Assembly (NCBI RefSeq): GCF_020071995.1
Contig: NZ_JABWTK010000004.1
Coordinates: forward strand, 1-64,000
DNA length: 64,000 nt
From: Planococcus chinensis
Lineage (GTDB): Bacteria > Bacillota > Bacilli > Bacillales_A > Planococcaceae
Reading direction: 5' to 3'
Below the pieces are notes generated by a model. That model was not told where the DNA came from. It did no database searches and saw only the letters and a program-made list of their open reading frames with translations. Both the position numbers and the translations under genes were made by a program. Shown piece after piece: positions 15,812-24,477 of this stretch. How positions within the stretch are numbered: the stretch's first letter is position 1; every line of letters starts with the position of its first letter.

Positions 15812-16426
15812 ATGACCACAATCGGATTTGTAAGACACGGCATCACAGATTGGAACATCCAGCGCATTGCGCAAGGCAGTTCGGATATTCCATTGAACGA
15901 AACTGGGAGAGAACAGGCCCGTGCCATCGCCAGCCGGCTGGCACAAGAAGAACCATGGGATGTCATCATTAGCAGTGATTTGATCCGTGCAAGGGAGACG
16001 GCTGAAACGATCGCAGCGGAACTGGGAATGCCAATTGATGAAATCGACCCGCGCATCCGTGAATTGTCCGGCGGGTTGATTGAAGGGACAACGGAAGCGG
16101 ACCGTGTCGAGAGATGGGGAACAGACTGGCGCGAGAAGGATTTGGGAAGAGAGCCTTTGTCGGCTGGCGTCAAAAGAAGCACTGAAGCGATACAAGAGGC
16201 GATGGAAAAGTATCCAGGCAAACGCATTTTAATGGTCAGCCATGGCGGGCTGATTGGATTGGCACTGAAAAATTTGCTGCCGGATCGATTCGAAAAGATA
16301 CTATTAAACAATACATCCATCACCATTTTAGAAAACGTGGAAAGCAAATGGGAGTGCACCTTATACAATTGCACAAAGCATTTGCCTGAAGTCGTGGAAG
16401 AACAAATTGCCGGAAATACAAAATGA
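15812..16426 (+). CDS. histidine phosphatase family protein (phosphoglycerate mutase-like)
   Basis: 204 residues. The phosphohistidine motif is FVRHGITDWN (H9). R61 (SSDLIRARETAE), E84 (RIRELSGGLIEG) and H144 (VSHGG) complete the active site. This is the branch of small broad-specificity phosphatases (PhoE/CobC/GpmB-like) rather than glycolytic mutase. AAAGGGG stands before the ATG. Substrate cannot be read. A terminator follows. Confidence 0.85.
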   Translation: MTTIGFVRHGITDWNIQRIAQGSSDIPLNETGREQARAIASRLAQEEPWDVIISSDLIRARETAETIAAELGMPIDEIDPRIRELSGGLIEGTTEADRVERWGTDWREKDLGREPLSAGVKRSTEAIQEAMEKYPGKRILMVSHGGLIGLALKNLLPDRFEKILLNNTSITILENVESKWECTLYNCTKHLPEVVEEQIAGNTK

Positions 16427-16437
16427 ATTCAGAAAGC

Positions 16438-16468
16438 GAGGCGCCTTCAGTCAAGGCGTCTCTTTTTT
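16438..16468 (+). terminator. terminator of the phosphatase gene
   Basis: A GAGGCGCCTT / AAGGCGTCTC stem followed by TTTTTT. Confidence 0.85.
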
Positions 16469-16578
16469 ATAGAAATCTTTTGTCGAAATGTTTGTTCAAT
16501 TGCATCCCTTTTACTTTATAATGAAAATACGATTAACCGAACTGCCACTGAATCGATTTTCAGGGAGAGGGAAGCCGG

Positions 16579-17457
16579 ATGGAAAACAACTATGAAACCA
16601 TGGAACAACTTGAGGTTCTCCAGAAAAGCCTGAAAGCCGACTGCGGGAATTGCGCCGCACTTTGCTGTGTCGGCTTGTCTTTTATGGCGTCTGCAGATTT
16701 TGCTTTTGATAAGGCGGCTGGTGTGCCGTGCCCGAACCTGCAGAATGATTTCCGCTGCGGCATCCACGAAGATCTTCGGCGGAGCGGCTTTAAAGGGTGT
16801 ACGGTATTTGACTGCTACGGTTCAGGACAGAAAGTAGTACAAGTGACGTTCCAAAGTCAAGACTGGCGAAGCGATGCTGCTGCGGCAAAAGAGATGTTTG
16901 CCGTGTTTCCGGTAATGACGCAGCTGCACGAGATGATGTGGTATTTAACTGATGCGATGCAACAGGACAATGCCCAGCTACTCCGAAAAGAACTGGCGGA
17001 CATGCTGGGGAAAACCGAGCAACTGACTTTGCTGCCGGCTGAGGAACTGAAGAAATTGGATATTCCAGCTCACCGCGCATTGGTGAATGAACTGCTTGTG
17101 AAAGTAAGCGGAAAAGTTAGAGCCAATGCCATAAAACGGCATAAAGGACGAAAAAGCAAAGCGCTGAACCGACACAACGCCGACTTGATGGGGGCAGAAT
17201 TAAAAGGCGCTGACTTGAAAGGCATTGATTTCAGGGGGGCTTATTTCATTGCCGCGAATCTGCGCCTAACCGATATGCGGACAGCGGATGTAATTGGGGC
17301 TGACTTCCGGGATGCAGACATCAGTGGAGCCGACTTATCGACGAGCCTTTATTTGACGCAAGTACAGGTCAACGCAGCAATTGGAGACTGCCACACGAAA
17401 TTGCCAAAAGGCATAGCACGCCCTGCTTATTGGGCAAAAAAGCCGAGAATTTTCTAA
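16579..17457 (+). CDS. Cys-rich N-terminal domain fused to pentapeptide repeats
   Basis: 292 residues in two parts. Residues 20-80 hold eight cysteines (C22, C25, C29, C30, C51, C60, C74, C79) in a pattern resembling the YkgJ-type metal- or Fe-S-chelating domain: CGNCAALCC, PCPNL, CGIHEDLRRSGFKGC, FDC. Residues about 195-260 are pentapeptide repeats (ADLMGAELKGADLKGIDFRG and further A(D/N)LXX units), which fold as a right-handed quadrilateral beta-helix. The middle is helical. I recall similar two-part proteins in actinobacteria and bacilli, without known function. It overlaps no neighbour; the nucleotidyltransferase follows 26 bases later. Confidence 0.8.
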   Translation: MENNYETMEQLEVLQKSLKADCGNCAALCCVGLSFMASADFAFDKAAGVPCPNLQNDFRCGIHEDLRRSGFKGCTVFDCYGSGQKVVQVTFQSQDWRSDAAAAKEMFAVFPVMTQLHEMMWYLTDAMQQDNAQLLRKELADMLGKTEQLTLLPAEELKKLDIPAHRALVNELLVKVSGKVRANAIKRHKGRKSKALNRHNADLMGAELKGADLKGIDFRGAYFIAANLRLTDMRTADVIGADFRDADISGADLSTSLYLTQVQVNAAIGDCHTKLPKGIARPAYWAKKPRIF

Positions 17458-17483
17458 TCTATTCATTGAAAGCAGGAGAGTTT

Positions 17484-18275
17484 ATGTTGCCACAGGAAGA
17501 TGCAGTCCAGAAGATTTGCAGCAGTTTAAAAAGAGACCCGTTGGTCCGGGCGGTCTATCTGAAAGGATCGATGGGCAGAAACGAGCATGATGAGCATTCG
17601 GATGTTGATATGTATTGCCTCGTCGACGAAGAAAACGAAAAACGTTTTTTTGAAAACCGGGTGCACCATTTGCAGGCATACCGGCCAATACTCTTTCAAG
17701 ATGATATTTTCATCATTGCGCCTCAAATCATTGCCGTTTTTGATGATTTTTTGCACATCGATTTGTTTACCGTAACGCCGGAGAAATTTACGGAGAAAGA
17801 CTATTTCAAGGTATTGTACGATCCGGAAGGCTTGATGGAGAAATTCAAAGATACCCAAAGCCTGGAACTGACAGAAAACGAGTACCGGGACGACGTCATG
17901 GACGTAGCCTGGTTCCTCTTTCAGTATAAAAAGTCTGCAGCCCGGGGCAACGATATTTGGTCGGTGAAAATGCTTTCGTATATTATGGACCATTTGGCAA
18001 GGGTGCTGCTTTATAAATACGCACCGCACCGGGCACGTTTAGGATTAAAGGCGTTAAGTGTTTCATTGCCAGAGACGGTGTTAGGAAAAGTGGAAAAAAT
18101 CTTTAATTGCATGACAGCAACTTCCCATTCAGAGGCAGCTGCACAAATCAGCGGCCTGGTGGAAGAAGAAATGGAATGGATGCTTGAAAAGGTTTGCCAG
18201 TCCGAGCAGATCGAACCTTTGCTAAGGAAAATGGTGGATCTTCATGCAAGAGAAGAAGCCAACAAAGGCTGCTGA
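17484..18275 (+). CDS. nucleotidyltransferase domain protein
   Basis: 263 residues. The Pol-beta-like NT motif GSMGRNEHDEHSDVDMY gives GS followed by the DXD metal pair at D38/D40 or nearby, with a third acidic residue in FLHIDLFTV. The C-terminal half is helical. It resembles aminoglycoside or lincosamide nucleotidyltransferase-like proteins, but the target is unknown and resistance should not be assumed. ATG 17484 is preferred because AGGAGAG precedes it; an in-frame upstream extension overlaps the previous gene. Likely cotranscribed with the pentapeptide gene. Confidence 0.75.
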   Translation: MLPQEDAVQKICSSLKRDPLVRAVYLKGSMGRNEHDEHSDVDMYCLVDEENEKRFFENRVHHLQAYRPILFQDDIFIIAPQIIAVFDDFLHIDLFTVTPEKFTEKDYFKVLYDPEGLMEKFKDTQSLELTENEYRDDVMDVAWFLFQYKKSAARGNDIWSVKMLSYIMDHLARVLLYKYAPHRARLGLKALSVSLPETVLGKVEKIFNCMTATSHSEAAAQISGLVEEEMEWMLEKVCQSEQIEPLLRKMVDLHAREEANKGC

Positions 18276-18415
18276 CAGCAGAAAATGCTTGGGTTTACAA
18301 TATAACTATTATGAGGAACCGGAAAGTGGCAGCTGAAAATTAAACACGGAAAACTGCAAGTTGCCGATTCTGAAGTCATATGGCAATTCTTAACCATAAA
18401 AAGAAATCTGCATAC

Positions 18416-18452
18416 AAAAATCAGTTCAGCTTAAAGACTGAACTGATTTTTT
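18416..18452. terminator. bidirectional terminator
   Basis: A 13- to 14-bp stem (AAAAATCAGTTCAG at 18416-18429 with its complement) and T-run, between the convergent nucleotidyltransferase and DMP19-like genes. Confidence 0.85.
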
Positions 18453-18473
18453 GTTTGCAGCAATTTAGGGAGT

Positions 18474-18938
18474 TCAAACGATTTCGAACAGTTCTGTATG
18501 GATATCCACAAAATACGATTCCAAAAGCTGCTCCAGCTTGCCATCCAAGGCATAATATTCTTCGTCGGCTTTTTCAACCTCTTCATAAAACGCTTCTTCT
18601 TCAATTTCTTCGTTCTCAAGAGCGGTAAATAAGCGCCATAGCTGTTCACCGTATGTCTTTTCGATTTGGGCGTAATCCGTTGCGCCGATTTTTTCCAAGG
18701 CAGCGGTTAACTCCTTCAGGTAATGGGCGATTCCAACTTCCCGGATGTAATCCTGGGTCCAGTTGAGCAAAATCTCGTGGCCGCCGCTTTCCATCTCGGA
18801 GTAGTACTGGAAAGCCAAATTGCATTCGTTCAGTAAAGCACCTTCAGAAGGGAGATCGTGGTTAGTGATTTCAGCGATGACCGCATTCCAAATATCCGAC
18901 CGATCTTTTAATTCACTTTTCTTTATTTGTTTTTTCAA
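18474..18938 (-). CDS. DMP19/DUF4375-like protein
   Basis: 154 acidic, helical residues. A central part with AFQYYSEMESGG, WTQDYIREVGIAHYL and KIGATDYAQIEKTYGEQ resembles the DUF4375 (DMP19) family, whose Neisseria member is described as a DNA mimic; the rest is very acidic (ENEEIEEEAFYEEVEKADEE, 20 residues). The start is TTG, selected because AAAGGAG lies 7 bases upstream. A DNA-mimic role is only a family-level idea. It stands alone on the reverse strand. Confidence 0.6.
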   Translation of the reverse strand: MKKQIKKSELKDRSDIWNAVIAEITNHDLPSEGALLNECNLAFQYYSEMESGGHEILLNWTQDYIREVGIAHYLKELTAALEKIGATDYAQIEKTYGEQLWRLFTALENEEIEEEAFYEEVEKADEEYYALDGKLEQLLESYFVDIHTELFEIV

Positions 18939-19009
18939 GGGAGTGCTCCTTTCAATCTATAATTTCAGCAGAATCTATAGATTTCCCTGCCTTGCTGCAA
19001 AATCCCTTT

Positions 19010-20683
19010 TTATTGGCTAAACGCTCGGCAGTCCAAAGTTGGCCGTACCCAAAGTTTGCTGAAATCGACATAGCCGAAATGGGATAATTTGATATTCATC
19101 AATTCCGATGAAAACGGGATCTGGCGCTTGGCATAATAGAGCGGAACCAGAATCGAGGATTCCACCAAGGATTTTTCGATTTGCAGATTCAGCGCCGTCC
19201 ATTCTTCAAAAGGGGTGTGCCGGTACTGCCCGAGCAATTGCGTTAGCTCCGGATCACGATCGATCAAACAGGCAAACGGAGACAAGCCGTTGGTCAGGAA
19301 ATAAAAGAAAGAAAAGTCCTGATTCATCTCGAACACTTCGCCGTGGATGTAGAGGTCCGCTTGCTGGTCTTTGCCGTTGTCCACCAGGTATTCGTGAAAC
19401 GGCAGAACACGCACTTCTACGGGTATTCCTTCCTGCTCGAATATTGTCTGAAGCCATTCCGATACGTTTTTCAGATAACTGGTGGTTTTGATGACCAGAG
19501 CCTCTTCGAACAGTGGACGTTCGGCAGCCGTATGGCAATATTGCTGGTTTTGCCCGATCAGCATGCCTTCTTCATTCGGGAGGATGCGGGAATCCGCTTC
19601 GCTGACGGAATAACGGTGCTTTCGGATGATTGCGTGAAGGTAATCACGGACTTCTTTGCGGCGGATTGCTGAATTACGGAAGGCATTCATGACAATGATT
19701 CCGACTCCTGAATCGCTTTCTACCAGGTACGTTTCATCGGCTTCTTTTTGTTGGGACGTCCGGTATGCAAAATCAAAGTCTTCCGGAACCTGTACAAATT
19801 CGATGGCATCAAGAAGTGGGCGCTCACCGAAATAATCCTTGAATGCCACCAGAACGGTTTTTAGTTCATGGCTGTTGTCGAGGCAAAAGCTGCCTGTTCC
19901 GTACAGCTGTCCTTGGCTTTCTTTGAAGATGCTCGAGTTGATCATGCCGAGCATCTGCAGGCAGTAACTGCAGCCTCCCGGAAAATCGAAGTCGATGACA
20001 AGTGGAGCAGGCACCGTGATTTTTTGGACGGGCCGCCACAATTCCTGGGAATTTTCATGAGAACGGATGCGGTTCAGGCAGTCTGCGACATCTTCGGCGG
20101 TCAATAAGGAACCGTCATGGAGCTTAATGCCTTTTTTCAAATACAGGCGAAGCTTCGTCGGTGAAAGGTCCCAGCTATGTGCAATTTCAGGCGAAACCTT
20201 CCCTTTGCTGTCCACGGATACGAGGCGGTTGAAAACCGTAGCTACAAAATTGGCGCTATGGACATCTGCCGTCTCCAAAGGGTTCATCGTCATGAGCTGA
20301 TGCCGGCGCGGGATGATCAATTTATCAATATCGCCCTGGTTTTGAGAAAAGCCGAATTTGTTGCGGAACCGTTCAATCAAGCGCAGTTTCACTTCTTCGG
20401 ACCAGTCAAACAGCAAATACCTGCTGCTGGTTTCCACCGGTTCCCGGTCAATGATGCCCATCAGCTGCTCCTCAAACAGCCGCTCCACGTCTTTTTGCCA
20501 GTGCAGTTCGGAAGCATTGCCCCGCCCACGTCCGGCGGTATAGGCGAACCAGCCTTCCTGTGTCCATTTCTGAATATAACGGGAAGCTTGTTTGGCACTG
20601 ACATCCAAGAGCTTCACAAGCTCCTCTTTTTTTATTTTTCCTGACGGCACGGTACGCCAGAGAATCAGTAAATTATTGTCCAC
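19010..20683 (-). CDS. SgrR-like regulator: winged helix plus solute-binding domain
   Basis: 557 residues. The N-terminus is a winged-helix DNA-binding region (KEELVKLLDVSAKQASRYIQ, about 18-37), followed by a linker and an extracellular-solute-binding-like domain of the SBP_bac_5 type (from about 120: PRRHQLMTMNPLETADVHSANF, 22 residues in the protein, then FNRLVSVDSKGKVSPEIAHSW). No signal peptide is present, so it acts in the cytosol. This layout is that of SgrR, the sugar-phosphate stress regulator. Start is GTG with AGGGAGGA 7 bases ahead; an upstream ATG has no ribosome site. It is divergent from an MFS exporter, as SgrR is associated with SetA. Confidence 0.8.
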   Translation of the reverse strand: MDNNLLILWRTVPSGKIKKEELVKLLDVSAKQASRYIQKWTQEGWFAYTAGRGRGNASELHWQKDVERLFEEQLMGIIDREPVETSSRYLLFDWSEEVKLRLIERFRNKFGFSQNQGDIDKLIIPRRHQLMTMNPLETADVHSANFVATVFNRLVSVDSKGKVSPEIAHSWDLSPTKLRLYLKKGIKLHDGSLLTAEDVADCLNRIRSHENSQELWRPVQKITVPAPLVIDFDFPGGCSYCLQMLGMINSSIFKESQGQLYGTGSFCLDNSHELKTVLVAFKDYFGERPLLDAIEFVQVPEDFDFAYRTSQQKEADETYLVESDSGVGIIVMNAFRNSAIRRKEVRDYLHAIIRKHRYSVSEADSRILPNEEGMLIGQNQQYCHTAAERPLFEEALVIKTTSYLKNVSEWLQTIFEQEGIPVEVRVLPFHEYLVDNGKDQQADLYIHGEVFEMNQDFSFFYFLTNGLSPFACLIDRDPELTQLLGQYRHTPFEEWTALNLQIEKSLVESSILVPLYYAKRQIPFSSELMNIKLSHFGYVDFSKLWVRPTLDCRAFSQ

Positions 20684-20704
20684 GCTTGATTCCTCCCTAA
20701 AAGG

Positions 20705-20727
20705 GGACATGTCTTTTGAAAATGTCC
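20705..20727. promoter_or_regulatory. inverted repeat, candidate operator
   Basis: GGACAT (20705-20710) and ATGTCC (20722-20727) with 11 bases between lie in the gap between the SgrR-like gene and the divergent MFS gene, just upstream of the MFS -35 box. The left arm extends to the palindrome GACATGTC. Placement suits activator binding or autoregulation; inferred. Confidence 0.45.
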
Positions 20728-20731
20728 ATTT

Positions 20732-20760
20732 TTCAATCTATTCGTCTAGTTTAATATACA
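20732..20760 (+). promoter_or_regulatory. promoter of the MFS transporter gene
   Basis: TTCAAT (20732-20737), 17 bases, TATACA (20755-20760), 22 bases before the start codon. Confidence 0.65.
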
Positions 20761-20782
20761 TAAGACAAAGGAGGTTGACAAT

Positions 20783-22036
20783 ATGAGCTGGAAAGACTAC
20801 CCGCAAAATATCAAAGTCCGGCTGATTACCTCGTTTTTTAACCGGGCTGTAGGTTCCGCTGTCATGCCGTTTATGGCATTGTTCTTTGCTATCGAAATGG
20901 GCAAAGTGTGGGCAGGATTGTTTTTAGTCGGAACCGTCATCATCAGTTTTTTCATCAATTTAATCGGCGGCTATATTTCAGACCGCTTTCCGCGAAAAGG
21001 AGTAGTCGTAGGCACTTCCATGGGCAGTGCATTGGCATTTGTGAGCATGACCATCAGTTTGATACCGGAAGACAACCTGATCTGGCTGTTTGCCTCATCT
21101 TATATCGGATTCATCATCTCAAGCAGTTTAGGCCGGCCGGCAATGCATGCCCTCATCATCGATTCCACAACGCCGGAAAACCGCAAAGCGGTATACACGA
21201 TTGAATACTGGCTGACGAATTTGTCGATGGCCATCGGTGCAGCGCTAGGCGGCTTGTTATACGTCAATCACCAAATTGAATTATTTGTGCTGCTGAGTGT
21301 TACATCCATCAGCTTGCCGTTCGCTTATCAGATTTGGCTGATTGATGAACAGACAAGCGTATTGAAAAAGCAGCATCAAAACGTGCTGATTGATGTATTC
21401 CATAATTACAAAGTAGCTTTTCAAGATTTGCCTTTTGTAAAGGTGGTCGTCGGGTCGATGTTTATCTTTGCAGCTGAATTTTCCCTGAACAGCTATATCG
21501 GAGTCCGGCTGGCCGAAACATTTGAAACGGTGAGTTTAGGGAACTTTGACATTGCTGGCGTCCGGATGCTGAGCTTGCTCAATATCCAGAACATGCTGTT
21601 TGTCGTGTTCTTCACGTTCCTTGTCAGCAGGATCACAGACCGTTTCACCAAACGGAAAGTGCTGCTCACCGGGCTGATTGTTTACAGCATCGGCTATATC
21701 ATCGTCACCTCTGCGGATAGCTGGTACATGTTAATTTTCTTTAATATGATTGCAACCCTTGGGGAATTGATTTACTCGCCGGTCCGGAATGCTGAACAGG
21801 CCAATATGATTCCGGCTGATAAGCGCGGATCTTATTCCGCCTTTTCGAATATTTCATTCAGCGGCGCAGATTTGATTGCACGTTCGACGATTATCATCGG
21901 TGCTTACCTTGTCCCGACGATGATGTCTGTGTATATCGGGGTCATTTTAATGATGGGTACTTTCCTTGTTTACACCGGGTTATTCGTAAGAGGCACAACT
22001 TCAAAAAGCACAGAATCGACGGAAGCGATTCTGTAA
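20783..22036 (+). CDS. MFS transporter, divergent from SgrR-like regulator
   Basis: 417 residues with about twelve hydrophobic segments and the MFS loop 2-3 motif GGYISDRFPRKG (near 57-68). A second-half counterpart is VSRITDRFTKRKVLL. It is of the drug/sugar-efflux type by general similarity. AAGGAGG stands 8 bases before the ATG. The divergent SgrR-like gene suggests induction by a ligand sensed by that protein, perhaps sugar phosphate or a peptide, by analogy with SgrR-SetA. Substrate unknown. Confidence 0.82.
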   Translation: MSWKDYPQNIKVRLITSFFNRAVGSAVMPFMALFFAIEMGKVWAGLFLVGTVIISFFINLIGGYISDRFPRKGVVVGTSMGSALAFVSMTISLIPEDNLIWLFASSYIGFIISSSLGRPAMHALIIDSTTPENRKAVYTIEYWLTNLSMAIGAALGGLLYVNHQIELFVLLSVTSISLPFAYQIWLIDEQTSVLKKQHQNVLIDVFHNYKVAFQDLPFVKVVVGSMFIFAAEFSLNSYIGVRLAETFETVSLGNFDIAGVRMLSLLNIQNMLFVVFFTFLVSRITDRFTKRKVLLTGLIVYSIGYIIVTSADSWYMLIFFNMIATLGELIYSPVRNAEQANMIPADKRGSYSAFSNISFSGADLIARSTIIIGAYLVPTMMSVYIGVILMMGTFLVYTGLFVRGTTSKSTESTEAIL

Positions 22037-22040
22037 AATT

Positions 22041-22079
22041 CCTTCACTTATGCGAGCGGCATAGGTGAAGGTTTTTATT
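22041..22079 (+). terminator. terminator of the MFS gene
   Basis: A 12-bp stem CCTTCACTTATG / CATAGGTGAAGG (one G-T pair), then TTTTTATT. Confidence 0.88.
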
Positions 22080-22174
22080 GTAGATAGATTTCACAAAACA
22101 TTCTAATTGTTCTATCTGTATTTGGGAATTTTAGGTACAATTAAAGGTAGAGAGAATGACTGGGGGAATTAAAC

Positions 22175-22531
22175 ATGACGATTAATGTTGAATTGAGCAG
22201 ATTCAAAGTAAAAGCCGGAAAGTCTGGACAAGTGGATGAATGGATGGCATTTCTAAATGAACATATGGAAGAAGTTTTGTTGACCTTGAATGATGAAAAA
22301 ATGTACGTCGAAACGATATTCAGAGAAGTGCAGGAAGAAAGCGAATTTCTTTACTGGTATTCCGTCCAGGGCGAAGGCGGCAGCGAAGTTACGGATTCCC
22401 ATCATGAAATAGATAAAAAGCATTTGGCATTTTGGGAAGCATGCATCGACGAAGACTACCTGCCGGTGGATTTGAAAACTGAAGCTGTGATGATTCAGGA
22501 ACGCATTCAAACGGAAATGAAACGGGGATGA
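22175..22531 (+). CDS. DUF6176-like small protein
   Basis: 118 residues, soluble. It starts INVELSRFKVKAGK and continues VDEWMAFLNEHMEEVL, YVETIFREV, FLYWYSVQGEGG and HLAFWEACIDEDY, a pattern I associate with the uncharacterised DUF6176 family (ferredoxin-like, monooxygenase-related fold suspected). Function unknown. GGGGGAA precedes the ATG. It begins a same-strand series of accessory genes; the next start is 7 bases after its stop, so cotranscription with the acetyltransferase is likely. Confidence 0.6.
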   Translation: MTINVELSRFKVKAGKSGQVDEWMAFLNEHMEEVLLTLNDEKMYVETIFREVQEESEFLYWYSVQGEGGSEVTDSHHEIDKKHLAFWEACIDEDYLPVDLKTEAVMIQERIQTEMKRG

Positions 22532-22538
22532 CTTTGCT

Positions 22539-23042
22539 ATGGAAACGGAAATTCGTATACGAAAAGCAGCGGCAGCGGATGCAGAGAAGCTCGTTGAGTT
22601 AATGAAAGAAGTGGAAGACTCCGGCTTTATGCTTTTTGAGCCCGGCGAAAGAAAAACAGTACCCGAACAGTTCAAAAAACGGATTGAAGGGCTGGACGGA
22701 CATTCAGCGATTTTCCTGGCAGAAGAAAACGGTGTGCTGCAGGGGTATTTGTTTGCTATTGGAGATGCGTTGTTGAGAAAACGTTATTCCGCATACGTAG
22801 CCATCGGCATCCGGGAAGGACAGCGCGGAAAAGGAATTGGCACGAAGCTTTTTCGAGCGTTGGAGCAATGGGCAAGAGAAAAAGAGCTTCGCCGGATTGA
22901 ACTTACGGTCCTTGAACATAACGCAGCCGGTTTAGCCCTGTATCAAAAAATGGGATTTGAAATCGAAGGAATCAAGAAAGATTCGCTATACATAAACGGT
23001 GAATATGTGAATGAGTATTATATGGCTAAAATCATGAGCTGA
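22539..23042 (+). CDS. GNAT family N-acetyltransferase
   Basis: 167 residues. The acetyl-CoA loop is VAIGIREGQRGKGIGTKLF (about 87-105), and the last strands give LTVLEHNAAGLALYQKMGFEIEG, the usual GNAT end. Transfers an acetyl group from acetyl-CoA to an amine; acceptor unknown. Coupled to the preceding DUF6176-like gene and followed after 17 bases by a methyltransferase. Confidence 0.85.
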   Translation: METEIRIRKAAAADAEKLVELMKEVEDSGFMLFEPGERKTVPEQFKKRIEGLDGHSAIFLAEENGVLQGYLFAIGDALLRKRYSAYVAIGIREGQRGKGIGTKLFRALEQWAREKELRRIELTVLEHNAAGLALYQKMGFEIEGIKKDSLYINGEYVNEYYMAKIMS

Positions 23043-23059
23043 ACAAGGGGAGAAGAACC

Positions 23060-23839
23060 ATGAGATTTAGCGATCCATCTGAGCTTGCAGAATGGTTAAC
23101 CCCTCATTCAATAAAATGGTATGAACAATTGAGTGAAATAGAGGGCGTATACAAGTACCCGTGGCATTCTCTGATTATGGAGCCAAACGGCGAAATAATT
23201 TTTGATGAGGAAGCGGTCCGCTTAGCTGCAGGAAAAAAAGTGCTGGACGCAGGATGCGGCCCTGGCGACTTTACATTTCAATGCGGGAGACAGGCAAAGG
23301 AAATTGTAGGTTTTGATGTCACTGCTCGATTTATTGAAAATGCGCAAAAAAAGGCTCCTTCAAATATTAGGTTCGTGGTTGGCAACGCAAAACAGGGGCT
23401 GCCTTTTAAGACGGGTGAATTTGATGTTGCTTATAACCGGAAAGGTCCTACGTCGGCTTATCCTGAACTCTTGCGAGTAGTGAAAAAAGGAGGAGAGATT
23501 CTTGGTCTGCATCCAGGCGATGGCTCTGGGAAGGAACTGCCAGAATTGTTTCCAGGGCTATTCAAAGAATCCAAAGGCACTCCGATTGCGGATCATTTGC
23601 AGCGAGGTTTAAGTGCCTTGCCATTTAGCGAATGTGCGTTTGAAGAAGTAACCAGCACCGAATATCTTGAAGCACCGCTTGACGTTATTAAGTACAGATG
23701 CTTTGGCCAAGCAGAAGAAGTGTTCAATAAAGCGGCAGAAGAAAATCTGTCAGAACTAGAACAGATTTTCAGGGCGCACGCGACTGAAAAAGGATTGGCG
23801 ATAAGCTATTCCCGTTATTTGATCAGAGCAAAAGTTTAA
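23060..23839 (+). CDS. class I SAM-dependent methyltransferase
   Basis: 259 residues. SAM motif I is VLDAGCGPGDFTFQ (near 58-71), then GFDVTARFIENA (motif II) and PFKTGEFDVAYNRKGPTS in the motif IV region. Members include methyltransferase domain-11 proteins acting on small molecules; the RKGPTSAY segment hints at the RlmA-like/23S guanine methyltransferase set only loosely. Substrate unknown. AGGGGAG precedes the ATG. Part of the forward accessory run. Confidence 0.8.
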   Translation: MRFSDPSELAEWLTPHSIKWYEQLSEIEGVYKYPWHSLIMEPNGEIIFDEEAVRLAAGKKVLDAGCGPGDFTFQCGRQAKEIVGFDVTARFIENAQKKAPSNIRFVVGNAKQGLPFKTGEFDVAYNRKGPTSAYPELLRVVKKGGEILGLHPGDGSGKELPELFPGLFKESKGTPIADHLQRGLSALPFSECAFEEVTSTEYLEAPLDVIKYRCFGQAEEVFNKAAEENLSELEQIFRAHATEKGLAISYSRYLIRAKV

Positions 23840-23880
23840 TGCATGGTGATGAAGTGATTACGAAACTTAAAGGAGCAGCG

Positions 23881-24438
23881 ATGAAATTCATCTTATTATT
23901 CGGACCGCAAGCGGCCGGGAAAATGACAATCGGAAAAGAACTCGAAAAAATAACCGCATTCAAACTGTTCCATAACCATATGACCATTGAAATGCTTCAC
24001 CCCTTTTTCGGCTTCAGCAAAGAAATGTTCGAGCTGTCGGACATGATCCGAACGGAAATATTCAAAGCACTGGCTGCCGGCGAAACGGAGGGCATCGTTT
24101 TTACCTATGTCTGGGCATTCGACATGAAAGAGGACTGGGACTTTGTCGAACGAATATGTGAAATCTTCGAGTCTGCTGGAAATGAAGTCTATTTTGTCGA
24201 ATTGGAAGCCGAAGTGGAAACCCGGCTTCAGCGCAACAAAGAAGCAAGCCGGCTCGAAGAAAAGCCGACCAAGCGCAATATTGCCGAATCGGAACGGGAA
24301 CTGCTGTCATCGATGGAAGTCCACCGGCTGAATTCATTCAAGGGAGAAATAGAACGTGAAAATTATCTCCGGATCAACAACACCGATCTGGAGCCGGATG
24401 AAGCGGCAAGACGGATTCGTGAGAGATTTTCTTTTTGA
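23881..24438 (+). CDS. P-loop AAA/shikimate-kinase-like protein
   Basis: 185 residues. Walker A is GPQAAGKMT at 7-15; TIEMLHPFF, GIVFTYVWAFD and the C-terminal RINNTDLEPDEAARRI fit small nucleotide/shikimate-kinase-like P-loop proteins. The start at ATG 23881 is fixed by AAAGGAG a few bases before it; a longer in-frame start at 23839 overlaps the previous stop and has no ribosome site. Substrate unknown. Confidence 0.75.
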   Translation: MKFILLFGPQAAGKMTIGKELEKITAFKLFHNHMTIEMLHPFFGFSKEMFELSDMIRTEIFKALAAGETEGIVFTYVWAFDMKEDWDFVERICEIFESAGNEVYFVELEAEVETRLQRNKEASRLEEKPTKRNIAESERELLSSMEVHRLNSFKGEIERENYLRINNTDLEPDEAARRIRERFSF

Positions 24439-24477
24439 ACGATCAAAATAATTTATTGTGTTAGGAGGTGGGAATGA

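Noticed and set aside
20684..20710. Upstream ATG as start of the SgrR-like gene
   Set aside because: No ribosome site before it, whereas the GTG at 20683 has AGGGAGGA at ideal spacing; the ATG lies in a candidate operator.
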